Shown here in pieces: positions 20,004 to 30,897 of a DNA stretch of 64,000 nt. The position numbers and the translations under genes were made by a program. Within the stretch, counting starts at the first letter, position 1; each line of letters opens with the position of its first letter. The DNA comes from Scylla paramamosain. Taxonomy: Eukaryota; Arthropoda; Malacostraca; Decapoda; Portunidae. The stretch is from contig NC_087191.1 in the NCBI RefSeq assembly GCF_035594125.1, forward strand, positions 3,227,967-3,291,966. The letters are read 5' to 3'. The notes below the pieces were generated by a model that worked only from the letters and a program-made list of their open reading frames with translations, was not told the DNA's origin and ran no database searches.

Positions 20004-20400
20004 CTATGTAGGCCTAACCTTTCTTACAAATTCACTCGACACATAGGATCGATCTACCCCAGAGTCGAACAACAAGTTAGCTTCACTGTACTTGCCATGC
20101 TTTCCATACACTTTAACTTTTGCTGCTGGTAAGACACAACACATTTGTTTAAAATGTGAAGAATGACAAACACCAACTAGATCACCAGGCATAACATTGG
20201 TATCTCCCGTTTCACCTTCACTCTCCTTGGCCGGCTGACTAACAGTCCTGCCCTTAGGTGAAACATTATCCTTTGAGCAGAGAAGGACATTATGGTTGCC
20301 TTTACACTTAGAGCACTTTGCCTTGCAACCTCTAGCTACGTGCCCCCTTTTTAAGCACACACACGAATATTTTCCAGTCGTTCTGCTGAGCTGTGTTTTT
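20004..20400 (-). pseudogene. BEL gag zinc knuckle and protease-like region (P1)
   Basis: Minus-strand frame. CLKRGHVARGC and CSKCKGNHNVLLC are gag zinc knuckles, the first truncated by the deletion behind the PBS. Then comes LLFDSGVDRSYVSSEFVRKV, the aspartic protease-like motif. P2 has DSGADRS, so valine replaces the usual alanine here. The frame ends at TAG after VRKVRPT, where P2 continues. The codons from 20400 to 20486 are LTR, not gag. Confidence 0.75.
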
Positions 20401-20417
20401 CCCGGGTCTGGGCACCA
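20401..20417 (-). promoter_or_regulatory. BEL primer-binding site
   Basis: TGGTGCCCAGACCCGGG on the minus strand, two bases after the LTR end (GGAACA). It starts TGG as expected for pairing with a tRNA 3' CCA. I could not assign the tRNA. P2 starts with the same AGACCCGGGAG. Confidence 0.6.
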
Positions 20418-20419
20418 CT

Positions 20420-20777
20420 TGTTCCTCCCACACAAGTCCCATAGGAGGAGAAACCGATGAATATAACTCGCGAGGTAGAGCAACACATGGGGGCTATCAA
20501 ATAGTTCGAGTCTCCTGGAGTACTGAGTTTAATAACAGCGGTGAACCCAAACATCTGTTCGCCTGCCGACGTGGCAAACCCGCAGGCAACAATGACGTGT
20601 CAGGCACAGCTTATTTGTGCACCGACCTATGAATAAACATATAATTTATACCCAAATTAATGTAAATTCATATATAATAATAAATCAAATATCAATACCC
20701 TTTAAAGTTTCAATACAAATAATCTTGGTAATCCCACACAAACCGAGTGAACCAAGTTCAAACCCTTGGCGCCAACA
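20420..20777 (-). repeat. BEL LTR, complete (358 bp), shared by P1 and P3
   Basis: Minus orientation: begins TGTTGGCGCC at 20777 and ends GGAACA at 20420. It is preceded by a polypurine tract (TATGGTGGGGAGA, 20790-20778) and followed by the PBS. So it acts both as 3' LTR of the fragment to its right (P3) and as 5' LTR of P1 to its left. It contains GCCTGC ... GCAGGC, a short hairpin. Confidence 0.82.
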
Positions 20778-21480
20778 TCTCCCCACCATAGGAGTACTTC
20801 TAATAACTCCTATCCTTACTCTCATCAACATGATCATATGACATCAGGATGTATAAATACAAATGTCTCACTAAGAGACAACTCAACCCTCACCCTGGGA
20901 AGCAAATGATACAATAAAACAATAAACAATACCCAAAGGGACAATACTGATCATCAACCTAAATCTACAATACATCTCAAACCCTTAAATCTCTCATATT
21001 CAGCCTCTGAGGAGGCTTTACAGTTCGTCTGTTCTAGACACACAAGTTGACGACAGTGTCATGGAGTGAGCCGCATCAGAACCTTGAGCATATGCTGGGA
21101 AGGCATCTGTTGGTGTTAAGGGACTATGAGCTTCATCTGTTGTAACATACTCCCCTGCAGATGAAAGCTCTAAGTTATGCAGTTTTTGCACTGGCCTATT
21201 AATTACTCCCTTTGCAGTCTTAACTTTGACACTATGAATTATTCCATCCTTCCCAGGGAATAGCTCAACAACCACTCCAAGGGGCCATTGCAAACGAGGA
21301 GAATTATCTTCCCGAACCAGCACAACAGATCCCTTCTCCAGTTTGCATCTGGGTATGAAACTTGTAATGATAGGGGGTAAATTCAATAAATAGTAAGACA
21401 CACACACACTCCAAAACTTAAGTTGTTGTTGTCTCAGGCTTTCTCGCTCACATAGGTCCTTATGTGACATTTCAGGAAGC
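20778..21480 (-). mobile_element. BEL fragment P3: pol 3' end and polypurine tract
   Basis: Minus-strand sequence ending at the polypurine tract, matching P1 13767-14400. It joins P2 in opposite orientation at about 21480. The rest of P3 (RT, gag, second LTR) is absent. Confidence 0.8.
21018..21470 (-). CDS. BEL integrase C-terminal domain (P3)
   Basis: 150-codon frame: LKFWSVCVSYYLLNL, then KGSVVLVREDNSPRLQWPLG and VVVELFPGKDGIIHSVKVKT, ending HNLELSS ... SRTDEL. This is the conserved end of BEL/Pao integrases (the VLV.edn.pr..WplG.v pattern). It is cleaner than the equivalent part of P1. The true upstream integrase is missing, so no complete protein is encoded. Confidence 0.78.
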   Translation of the reverse strand: MSHKDLCERESLRQQQLKFWSVCVSYYLLNLPPIITSFIPRCKLEKGSVVLVREDNSPRLQWPLGVVVELFPGKDGIIHSVKVKTAKGVINRPVQKLHNLELSSAGEYVTTDEAHSPLTPTDAFPAYAQGSDAAHSMTLSSTCVSRTDEL

Positions 21481-21713
21481 AGACCCGGGAGCAGCCTTTA
21501 CGTGCTCAAGCGAACTGAACTTCTGTATACGTGCAGCAAGCTGTGGTGATTACTCATGATGGCAGAGAAGGAGCAACTTGAAAGAGGATGATCGGCTGCT
21601 CGAGGGTGGTGTACGAGAGCCTCCAAAGCTTTGCAGACTTTGCTTGAACTGCCAACTGGGTCCAGGGTGCAGCTGAAGATGCTATAGCGGATTTAGATAA
21701 GCGTCTAGACACC

Positions 21714-22842
21714 TTGGACCGAGTTCAAGCGGAATATGAACTGACAATAAGTGACCCTGAGCTGTTGGAAGCAGACCTGGACAAAGCAGATAGTTCACGC
21801 AGTGGTGTTAGAGCTTTTTGGGTGCAGGCTGGCGAACTGTTGGCGAAACTGGATAAGACTGCCGTCCATGAAGGGTCGGGAAGTAGTGAAGATAAGTCTG
21901 CAAGTGCAAGCCTTGAGGAAGCTGCAGGATGACCTCCTGATCCACATCAGGAGTTTGGAGGCACTGGGGGTAAGTGGCAGTGAGTTTGGCCTCTTCCTCA
22001 CCCCACTGATTTTGTCTCGTCTGCCGAGCGACATCCGTTTGGAGTGGTCGAAGGAAGGATCGGGTCACGAAAGGGATCTCGCATGGCTGCTGGATTTTCT
22101 TAGGAAGGAGATTGAGCGCCGTGAACGCTCAGACTACTTTAAGGACGTGACTACTGCTGCAGGGACAGACGGCTGCAGTGTGAGGGAGTCGGAGAGAAGA
22201 AAGAAGTCTCCTAGTTCTGCACTTGCTCTTCAGACAGTCTCAGAGACATACTCAGGTGGGTGTGGATTTTGTAATAAGTCCCATTCCAGTGAAAAGTGCT
22301 TTAAAGTTATCAAACTTCCACATGCAGAACGACTGGAAAATATTCGTTCTGCTGACCTGTGTTTTAAGTGCTTAAAAAGGGGGCACGTAGCTAGAGGTTG
22401 CAAGGCAAAGTGCTCTAAGTATAAAGGCAACCATAATGTCCTTCTCTGCTCAAAGGATAATGTTTCACCTAAGGGCAGGACTGTTAGTCAGTCGGCCAAG
22501 GAGAGTGAAGGTGAAACGGCAGATACCAATGTTATGCCTGGTGATCTAGTTGGTGTTTGTCATTCTTCACATTTTAAACAAATGTGTTGTGTCTTGCCAA
22601 CAGCAAAAGTTAAAGTGTATGGAAAGCATGGCAAGTACAGTGAAGCTAACTTGTTGTTCGACTCTGGGGCAGATCGATCCTATGTGTCGAGTGAATTTGT
22701 AAGGAAGGTTAGGCCTGCATGGGTATCTTCTGAACAGATGTCCTATTCTGCCTTTGGGGGAAGTAAGAGTTTTAGATCTACCCAGTGTGATATTTATGAC
22801 CTGAATTTAGTGGATGTTAATAATGAAGTTACTTGCAGCTGA
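21714..22842 (+). pseudogene. gag: BEL gag with zinc knuckles and protease motif (P2)
   Basis: Two frames joined by a shift near 21900. The first (21714-21932) reads TISDPELLEADLDKADSSRS. The second (credible from about 21900 to 22842) has LQDDLLIHIRSLEALGVSGS and LILSRLPSDIRLEW, the gag-like block conserved in BEL/Pao. Then zinc knuckles (CGFCNKSHSSEKC; CFKCLKRGHVARGC, a C-x2-C-x4-H-x4-C) and LLFDSGADRSYVSSEF with an intact DSG. Codons at the start of the second frame are out of phase and not real gag. The stop at 22842 is followed at once by the pol frame. Confidence 0.8.
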
Positions 22843-24597
22843 AGTGCCCACAATATGTGCTCCATTATTACGTCCTTGTGTTCCAGCTGAAACCCTACTG
22901 CCCTTTAAGTCTGTGCAGTTAGCAGATGAGTATGAGCGGGACAGGAAGGTGAATGTGGACATTTTGATAGGACTTGATACCTATTGGAAATTTGTAATCC
23001 CCAACAAGAATTTGCAGGTTGATGGACTAGTGGCTCAAGAGACGGTGTTTGGTTGGATCCTGTCTGGGATTTGTGCTTCGGCATCCAAGGGAAATGTTAA
23101 GTTGTCTCAGATGTTATGCATTAACAATTTCAATGAGAATGAGTTACATAAGTTTTGAGATTTAGAGTCAGTGGGAATTTGTAACAAGGAAGTACATCCT
23201 GATGTTAGCAACCATCCTGTGTTAAAATCCTTTTCAGAGACAGTTAAGTTTAAGGATGATAGATATGAGGTTGCTCTTCCCTGGAAATCAGAGCATAAGT
23301 GTAGCCTCCAAAATAATGAAAGGCTTGCAAGAGAAAAGGTTGTTATGTTTGATGCATAAATTTAAATCCAATCCTAAACTTCAGGAGGAGTATGATGCCG
23401 TATTTGAGGGTTACGAACGGGAAGGCATCACTGAAAAGGTACCTGAGGGTGAGATGAACACCCCATATCCCACATTCTACCTTCCTCATCATCCTGTCGT
23501 CAGGGAAGTCAGCACCACAAGTAAAGTAAGACCAGTCTTTGACGCATCTGCTGTGAGCTATAATGGAGTTTCATTAAATCAATGTTTTGAGGTGGGTCCC
23601 CTTCTTAACACACAGTTGATAGAGGTACTTATGAGGTTCAGAAGGTGGAAGGTTGCCTTAACTGGTGATATAACTAAAGCTTTCCTCCAGATTAATGTAA
23701 GGAAAGAAGACAGGGACGTGCATATATTTCTTTGGAACTATGATGGTAACATTCGGATAATGAGATTTACTAGAGTTCCATTTGGCAATAAAAGTAGTCC
23801 GTTTCTGTTGAATGTAAATGTTAAACATCATCTTAAAAGCTTTCCTGATTCTGAAGTTATTGCAGAGCTAAAGGATAACCTATATGTGGATGACTGGTTG
23901 TCAGGAGCTGACAGTGCAGAGGAAGCCTTTGCTAAGTTTGATGAGGCACGGTCAGTTCTATCCAAGTCCAGTATGACACTTTCAAAGTGAAGCTCGAACT
24001 GCAATGCCTTAACACACAGATTTAATGACTACTTAGAACCCAGCAAGCATGCAGAGACAAAGATTCTTGGTTTACAGTGGTGTTTGACAGTGGTGTTTAC
24101 AGTGGTGTTAGAGATAGTTTTTCATTTGATTGTTTAGAATTGAAGGATCTTGAGGTAGCAACCACAAAGAGAGCAGTTCTCAGTGTCATCAGTAAATTAT
24201 TTGATCCTCTTGGCCTTCTATGCCCAGTAATCATGATAGTAAAAATTATGTTCCAAGATATTTGGAGACTTGGACTTTCTTGGGATGAGATCTTGCCTAC
24301 AGAATTGCAACACCGGTTTCAGAAGTGGGTTCAAAATATAAAAGTTCTTAACACATGGCAAGTTAATCGTTGTTACTTTCCAGAACTTGTATGAAACAAG
24401 CTACAAAATGTAGAACTGCATGCCTTTGGAGATGCTTCCGAGAAAGGGTATGGTGCCTGTGTATACTTGAGAGTTCCTGATAATGACGGGTCATTTAAGG
24501 TAATCTTAGTTCTAGCAAAGGGAAGGGTAGCACCTATCAAGAAATTGTCGGTGCCGAGGTTGGAATTAATGGGTGCTCTTCTGTGTGCTGTTTGAAA
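22814..24597 (+). pseudogene. pol: BEL pol, RT and linker, with stops (P2)
   Basis: Frames 22814-23158, 23171-23359, 23256-23990 and 24077-24394 make one broken pol. RT blocks: PVFDASAVSYNGVSLN, ALTGDITKAFLQINV, YVDDWLSGADS (YVDD intact). A TGA at 23988 replaces the tryptophan in LSKWSSN. Then VLSVISKLFDPLGLLCPVIM and WDEILPTELQHRF, the Pao-type connecting domain that P1 has lost. RNase H begins with LHAFGDASEKGYGACVYLR. A small duplication (GTGGTGTTTGACAGTGGTGT) disturbs 24078-24105. The copy ends at 24597. Confidence 0.82.
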
Positions 24598-24785
24598 TTT
24601 TTCTTAATCCAAATGTGCCATATCTTCATATGAACATTGTTCATCCAGAAACATCTCACTGCCGATGCTATATAGCCAACACATATGGCAGTTCAGTGTA
24701 GTAAAAAATGACTAAGGTTATATCAGTCTTTGACTTGCTAAAATAATTTTTATAGTAAAATGAAAGTGCCATTTGAAATCAGTGT
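24598..24785. other. Unassigned
   Basis: Short AT-rich stretch between the truncated BEL copy and the decayed coding fragment; no feature seen. Confidence 0.4.
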
Positions 24786-25195
24786 TTAGAATCCTATTTT
24801 AGATGACGCAGAGCTCGCCAGTGTTCTCTTTCTACTGGCACGGAAGGGAAGCGACACACGACTTAGTGCTCGAGGCACGTCACCAGGTGTAGCGCCATGG
24901 TGGCCTGGTGGTAGCGCATGGTATATGGGTCCTGCCCCATTGCCGTGCTGAATTATGGTAAAGGCCAGAGCGCACAGGACGCAGCTGTATCCGTCTCCTT
25001 GCTGCTGCACATGCTACATTATGGCGCCCGGTAGCTGCACGTACATGTCATGCAGCTACTGCACCAACGCAGTCGTGGAAGTGGACTGATTGTTTTACAT
25101 GAAATCGTACACCGCCAGCTGGCTGCTGGGCATCGCACCATAAGAGTACAGAATCAGCCAGTAGGTCCCAGCCTGGCGGCCATAATCGTGCTATG
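24786..25195 (-). pseudogene. Decayed coding fragment, possibly Ulp1-type protease
   Basis: On the minus strand one frame runs about 400 bp with only three stops, each a TAA or TAG in a place where CAA/CAG would restore glutamine, so it looks like a real coding sequence aged by C-to-T change. It reads TYWLILYSYGAMPSSQLAVYDF, then VQLPGAIM, QQQGDGYSCVLCALAFTIIQ, and later RALSRVSLPFRASRKR. The GYSC...ALAFTI segment resembles the catalytic cysteine block of Ulp1/SENP-like proteases carried by many transposons (DCG.FALAFA), preceded by a VYD block. Glycine after the cysteine is replaced. This is pattern memory and may be wrong. Confidence 0.3.
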
Positions 25196-25199
25196 AAAT

Positions 25200-25316
25200 C
25201 CAGAGGGAGAGGACCATAAATGTCCCCAGGTCAGACTGCTCTTCTGGTATCGACTCAAAGTGTCTTGACACCCCCTCCTCAACTTTTTCTTCATTAACTT
25301 CTGCAACATTCGCGGT
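25200..25316 (+). mobile_element. LINE-A 5' fragment, inverted against A5
   Basis: About 117 bp of the LINE-A ORF N-terminus on the plus strand (NVPRSDC ... [14 protein letters not shown] region). It ends at CATTCGCGGT and abuts the minus-strand RT region of A5. Confidence 0.75.
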
Positions 25317-25721
25317 TGCGAAGAATTTTAATAGGTAGCATGAAGAAGTCAGAGAGTGGAGGAGAGGGAAGAACTAGCCCTAAATCGTCCAAGATAGAGT
25401 TTTTAGGAAAGGTCTGACAGAAGAGTTCAGCTTTAGAGATAGGTGTGATAGCAGTGGTGCCATCTGGTTGAAATAAAGGAGGAAAAGAAGAAGAAGCAAA
25501 GTTATTGGAGATAATTTTGGCTATATGCCAGAAGTCACGGGGGGGGGTTAGATCTTCAAAGATTTTGACACTTTCTATTAATGAAGAAGTTTTTGGATTG
25601 CTGAAGAATAGATATGGCATGGTTCCTTGCAGGAATATAAAGTGCATGAGATTCTGGTGATGGAAGGCTTAAATACCTTTTGTGGGCCACCTCTCTATTA
25701 TATATAGCACGAGAACAAGCT
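25317..25721 (-). pseudogene. LINE-A linker before RT (A5)
   Basis: Frame 25647-25294 reads [20 protein letters not shown], then [20 protein letters not shown] and [13 protein letters not shown], the segment immediately before the RT GPDGV block. RT itself is absent. Confidence 0.72.
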
Positions 25722-26620
25722 GTGTTAAACCAAGGTTTGGAAGGTTAAGGTCGAGAAAAAGAGTGAGGAATGTACACCTCCATGCCTGACACTATCATCT
25801 CTGTTATATGCTCGGCACACAAAGACGGGTCTCTGACACGGAAGCAGTAGTCATTCCAAGGAAAATCTGCAAAATACTTCCTCAGGTCTCCCCAAAATAG
25901 CAGAGAAAAAACGCCAAAGGCACCTCCCTTTAGGGAGATCCTGAGGAAGGACTGGAGCGATAGAACAAGATACAGATATGATATTGTGATCGGAGGAGCC
26001 AAACGGAGAATAAAGGGTGACATCATAAACAGTAGGATTAAAGGTCATAAAAAGGTCAAGAATGTTGCGCGTGTCTCCAAGACGGTCAGGAATACGAGAA
26101 AGGTGTTGCACCAATTGCTCTAGGTCGTGAAGGATAGCAAATTTGAAGGCTAGTTCACCACGATGTTAAACTAGTGTTAAACCAAGGTTTGGAAGGTTAA
26201 GGTCGAGAAAAGGAGGAATGTACGCCTCCATGCCAGAACTATCACCTCTGTTATGTGTTCGGCACACAAAGACATGGAGGCTCTGACACGGAGGCGGTAG
26301 TCATTTCAAGGAAAATCAACAAAACACCCCTTAGGTCCCCCCAACCAGCAGAGGTAAAACGCCAGAGTTACCTCCGCTTAGGGGGATCCTGAGGAGAGAT
26401 TGGAGCGATAAAATACAGATATGAGATTGTGATCGGAGGAGCCCAATGGAGAAAAGAGGGTGACAGCATAAACAATAGGATTAGAGGTCAGAAAAGGTCA
26501 AGAATGTTGGGCGTGTCTCCAATACGATCAGGAATACGAGTAAGGTGTTGCACCAGTTGCTCTAGATCGTGAAGGATAGCAAATTTGAAGGCTAGTTCAC
26601 GAGGATGGTCAGTGAAGGGA
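25722..26620 (-). repeat. Diverged 452-bp tandem duplication inside A5
   Basis: GTGTTAAACCAAGGTTTGG begins at 25722 and recurs at 26174. The following 430 bp match with scattered substitutions and small indels. The unit spans the C-terminal endonuclease (SDHN block) and linker. Frames 26026-25745 and 26114-25851 are two open pieces of the left copy. Confidence 0.8.
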
Positions 26621-26628
26621 GAGGACAG

Positions 26629-27172
26629 TCAAAGCCGGTGGTGAATATTGAAGTCTCCAAGAACGGAGATCTCTGCAAAAGGGAAGAGAGACAGTATGTG
26701 CTCCACTTTGGAAGTTAAATAGTCAAAGAATTTCTTATAGTCAGAGGAGTTAGGTGAGAGGTATACAGCACTGATAAATTTAGTTTGAGAGTGACTCTGT
26801 AGTCGTAGCCAGATGATGGAAAACTTGGAATATTCAAGTGCGTTGCGCACATAAAACGCAACATCCAGCTTTGGAATGAAAATGAGGATAGAGAAAGTAG
26901 GAGGGAACAGAAAAGGGGCTACTGTAAGTTGCCACAGACACCTGTGTTTTAGTGAGGAAAAGAAGATGAGGTTTAGAAGAGGAGAGGTGGTGTTCTACAG
27001 ATAAAAAATTTGATCTAAGACCGCGAAAGTTGTAGAAGTTAATGAAGAAAAAGTTAAAGGGGGTGTCAAGACACTTTGGGTCGTTATCAGAAGAGCAGTC
27101 TGACCTGGGGACATTTGTGATCCCCTCCCCAGATTCGGACTCCGAGGCTGGTGTAGGAGTTGCCATGATCAT
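26629..27172 (-). pseudogene. LINE-A endonuclease N-terminal half (A5)
   Basis: Frames 27172-26834 and 26850-26629 are consecutive, with a frameshift near 26840. Blocks: INFYNFRGLRSNF, HLLFLTKTQVS (glutamate replaced by lysine at a metal-binding position), [21 protein letters not shown], and ISVLGDFNIHHRL. Confidence 0.75.
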
Positions 27173-27407
27173 TTTGAATTTTTGAGTGAAGGGTGTGTGT
27201 GTTATTAGGTGCTTGTAGTTTTGTGTTGAGGAAGAGAGTTGTCTTTAGGAGGGCAGGCTGTGCCTGCCCCCTTGTGTTGCGAGACACAAAGGGAAACGTT
27301 GTGAGGTCACAGCTGGGTTTAATGATAAGTTCACAGCACCCCCTGATCCAGTGCTTTAAACCTCACTGGGAGTAATTATCGTTTCGGTAGGTGGCTAATG
27401 CTTCCCC

Positions 27408-27607
<200 letters not shown>

Positions 27608-27619
27608 TAACATTTATTA

Positions 27620-28303
27620 TTGTTTATATGTATATTTGTTATTCATATATACATCGTACATGCGATGTGTTTATATCCCACGTGTGCCCATGGCCGGCCA
27701 TTCTATTCTATTTTTAACCTTTTTCCTCCACATATAAACTCACAAATTAATGTTAAGGAAAGCTACTGCGACAATAACATCGAGTACTTAGCGATTACGT
27801 GTCGACCCTTTTATTTACCAAGGGAATTCAATAAGATAAACTTAGTACTTGTGTATATACTCCCGGATGCGGACGAATCTATAGCAGCGGATAAACTAGA
27901 TAATTGTGTTATAAAATGTGAAAATGAAAGTCCGAACAGTGCCATAATTTTTATAGATTTTAATCACTGCGATTTTCAAGAAAAAGTCCCAACTTATGAA
28001 CAAACAGTAAATTGTCCTACAAGAGGTAATGTGACACTAGATAAGATGTACTATAATATTAAAGTTTTTAAAAGACCAAACATCGGAAATGGAGACCATA
28101 ACATGCTATATTGTGCGTCTACATATAAACAATTATTGAACAGAGTTAAACCTAAAGAAACTGTAATTATAAAATGGGATGATAATAAGAGGCAACAACT
28201 TCAAGCGTGTTTTGACTGTACAAACTGGTCTGTCCTGATAGAAAACGGGACCGATATCAACACTAACTTAGATATTTATAATGGGTATTTTAACTTGTTT
28301 TGA
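27620..28303 (+). pseudogene. LINE-C endonuclease C-terminal half
   Basis: 227-codon frame. The credible part starts at about residue 55 (CDNNIEYLAITCRPFYLPRE). Then LVLVYILPDADES, SAIIFIDFNHCDF (normally GDFN), VNCPTRGNVTLDKMY and IGNGDHNMLY (SDH box with serine changed to glycine). The first 50 codons are AT-rich flank. Ends at a TGA after YFNLF. Confidence 0.72.
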
Positions 28304-28498
28304 TATGATCGTACCTACCAAGAAAATTAAGATATATCCAAACAACAAACCATGGATCAACAAAGAACTAAAATTTATGCTAAATGAAAAAATACAGACT
28401 CGTGCGAAATGTAAGTGATGTTGAAAGAAGAATAGTGCAAAGAAACAGATAAAACAATAACTGAATCTAAAATAATATACAAAGGAAAAGTTAAAGGC

Positions 28499-28936
28499 TT
28501 GTTTAAGACAAATAGAGGAAAAGACTCTTGGAAGGGACTGAACACCCTATGCAGGCACAAGAAGAAACAGAGTGTGCCTGAACCAGAAAACATCAAAATA
28601 TATGTAAATGAGATGAACGCGTTCTTTGCAAGATTTGATAGACATGATTTCAGTGATGCGCGTAATGAGGTAATGGCAGAAATCCAATCTAACAGTGATG
28701 AAAGAATTTTAATTAGGCAAGAAGATGTGCACAAGTTCCTGCAGAACATACGGGCAGGCAAAGCTACAGGGCGAGACGGGGTGCCTGCCAGGGCACTTAA
28801 ATGTTGTGCAGAACAACTGGCACCCGTACTGACCATATTATTTCAGGACTCAGTTGATCAGGGAGTGGTGCCTTATAAATGGAAGGAATATGAAGTGATC
28901 CAAAAAAAAAAAAAAAAAAAAAATTGCAAAAATTAA
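28499..28936 (+). pseudogene. LINE-C linker and RT start
   Basis: Frame reading FKTNRGKDSWKGLNTLCRHK, then KFLQNIRAGKATGRDGVPAR (the GPDGV-equivalent RT entry block with arginine for proline) and VLTILFQDSVDQGVVPYKWK. An A-run of about 20 at 28903 breaks the frame just before the PKK block. Confidence 0.72.
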
Positions 28937-29055
28937 CTGTCTAAAAGATCCTAAAGATTTTAGACCTGTAGTATTAACATCGAACATTATGAAATGCTTA
29001 GAAAGTATATTGAAAAACTATATCTGTGATAATACAAATAATCTAAAAAGACCCT

Positions 29056-29442
29056 ATGCAGTTTGCTTATAGTAAAAATAGGAATGTACAGGATGCAACA
29101 CTTATATTACTAAATGATGTTAACAAGCACTTAGATAAGCCTAAATCACAAGTTAGAGCATTGTATATTGATTTTAGTTCAGCATTTAATACAATGCAAC
29201 CTCATATTTTGCTCAATAAAATGCTAGAAATATGTGTAAATAGAAATATCCTAAGATGGATTTTTAGCTTTTTAACTCAGAGACCTCAATATACTAATGT
29301 AAATAATGTTAAGTCTAATGTGATAGTCACCAACACAGGAGCCCCCCAAGGTTTTGTATTGTCACCCGTTCTGTTCACCTTGCATACAGATGATTGTAGA
29401 AGTGAGTTTGATGATTGAACTATTATAAAATATGCTGACGAT
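29056..29442 (+). pseudogene. LINE-C RT palm
   Basis: Frame with MQFAYSKNRNVQDATLILL, ALYIDFSSAFNTMQPH (first aspartate), TNTGAPQGFVLSPVLFTLHT. A TGA at 29415 interrupts, and the catalytic YADD is intact directly after it (29431-29442) in the same frame. Confidence 0.75.
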
Positions 29443-29533
29443 ACAGTTATCCTAGGAAAAATTGATAATGATAATTATGAAGGCTATTTAACTCAGTTAA
29501 AAAAAAACTGTTGATTGGAGTAAACTAAATATT

Positions 29534-29974
29534 TTGGAGCTTAATGTAAAGAAAACTAAGGAGATGATATTCGATTTTAGAACTAAAAATAAACATGTAC
29601 CAGACCTATTAATAATTGAGGAGGAAAACGTAGAAAGAGTAAGCCAGTATAAGTATTTGGGTTTTATGATCGATGACCAGTTAAAGGGCAGTGTTAACAC
29701 AGATATTGTGTCAAAGAAATGCAACCAAAGATTATACTTTGTACGTATCTTGAGTAACCTACGTGTAGATAAAGTGATAATTAGCCTATTTTATAAATCA
29801 ACAATTGAATCTGTTGTAAACTTTTCAATCACTGCCTGGTATGGAAAGCTTACCTGTAAAGACAAAAACAAGCTGGAAAAGATTGTTAAAAAGACAGGAA
29901 AACTAGGTGCAGAGACCGTATCACTAGACAAGCTTTATCAGAGAAGTACAATAAAACAATGTATCACAATTTGA
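29534..29974 (+). pseudogene. LINE-C RT thumb and C-terminus
   Basis: 146-codon frame: ELNVKKTKEMIFDFRTKN, VSQYKYLGFMIDDQLKG, RLYFVRILSNLRVDKVI, VNFSITAWYGKLTCKDKNKL. This is the standard order after YADD in the group. It ends near the (TA)n tract. Confidence 0.75.
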
Positions 29975-29976
29975 TA

Positions 29977-30897
<921 letters not shown>

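Larger units (their letters stand above)
13543..20777 (-). mobile_element. BEL/Pao LTR retrotransposon P1, split by LINE-A A4
   Basis: Minus-strand element. 5' LTR 20420-20777, primer-binding site 20401-20417, gag zinc knuckles and protease-like region (20380-20004), RT-RNase H ORF (19912-17978), integrase start (17977-17583), interruption by LINE-A A4 (14838-17582), integrase core and C-terminus (14837-14100), polypurine tract (13779-13767) and a partial 3' LTR (13543-13766) that ends in the palindrome. Two internal deletions are visible: the first part of gag is gone just after the PBS, and about 400 bp between RT and RNase H is missing relative to P2. Confidence 0.85.
21481..24597 (+). mobile_element. 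BEL/Pao copy P2, plus strand, lacking both LTRs
   Basis: Begins with the PBS-proximal sequence AGACCCGGGAG, then gag, protease-like region, RT and the start of RNase H, and stops abruptly after LMGALLCA at 24597. It is 3'-truncated (no integrase, no LTR) and its 5' end is fused to P3 in inverted orientation. It retains the RT-RNase H joining region missing from P1. Several stops and frameshifts make it inactive. Confidence 0.85.
25317..27395 (-). mobile_element. LINE-A copy A5, 5' two-thirds
   Basis: Minus strand, starting near 27395 with the family 5' end (CCGAAACGATAATTACTCCC) and ORF ATG at 27166 (MATPTPASESESGEG). Endonuclease and linker follow. It stops at 25317 before the core RT blocks, where the inverted 117-bp LINE-A piece begins. 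The endonuclease/linker part is duplicated in tandem (25722-26620). Its 5' end lies 15 bp from a long (TA)n tract. Confidence 0.82.
27620..29975 (+). mobile_element. LINE-C, L2/CR1/Rex1-like LINE
   Basis: Plus-strand element with endonuclease, linker, RT and thumb, ending at about 29975 against a (TA)n tract; its left end is also 15 bp from a (TA)n tract. The endonuclease phrase YLAITCRPFYLPREFNK and the RT phrase LYIDFSSAFNT are typical of the Rex1/L2-like group known from fish and crustaceans. It is one copy, AT-rich compared with LINE-A, with at least four frame breaks and an A-run at 28903-28922. Probably 5'-truncated. Confidence 0.8.

Noticed and set aside
20761..20780. TGGCGCCAAC read on the plus strand as a primer-binding site for P2
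   Set aside because: On the minus strand this is the start of an LTR (TGTTGGCGCC) directly after a polypurine tract, which explains it better. P2's own PBS-like sequence is at 21481.
24900..24960. GTGGCCTGGTGGTAGCGC as a tRNA or tRNA-derived SINE head (A box)
   Set aside because: No B box (GGTTCGANTCC) within 60 bp and no cloverleaf; the region fits an old coding fragment on the other strand.
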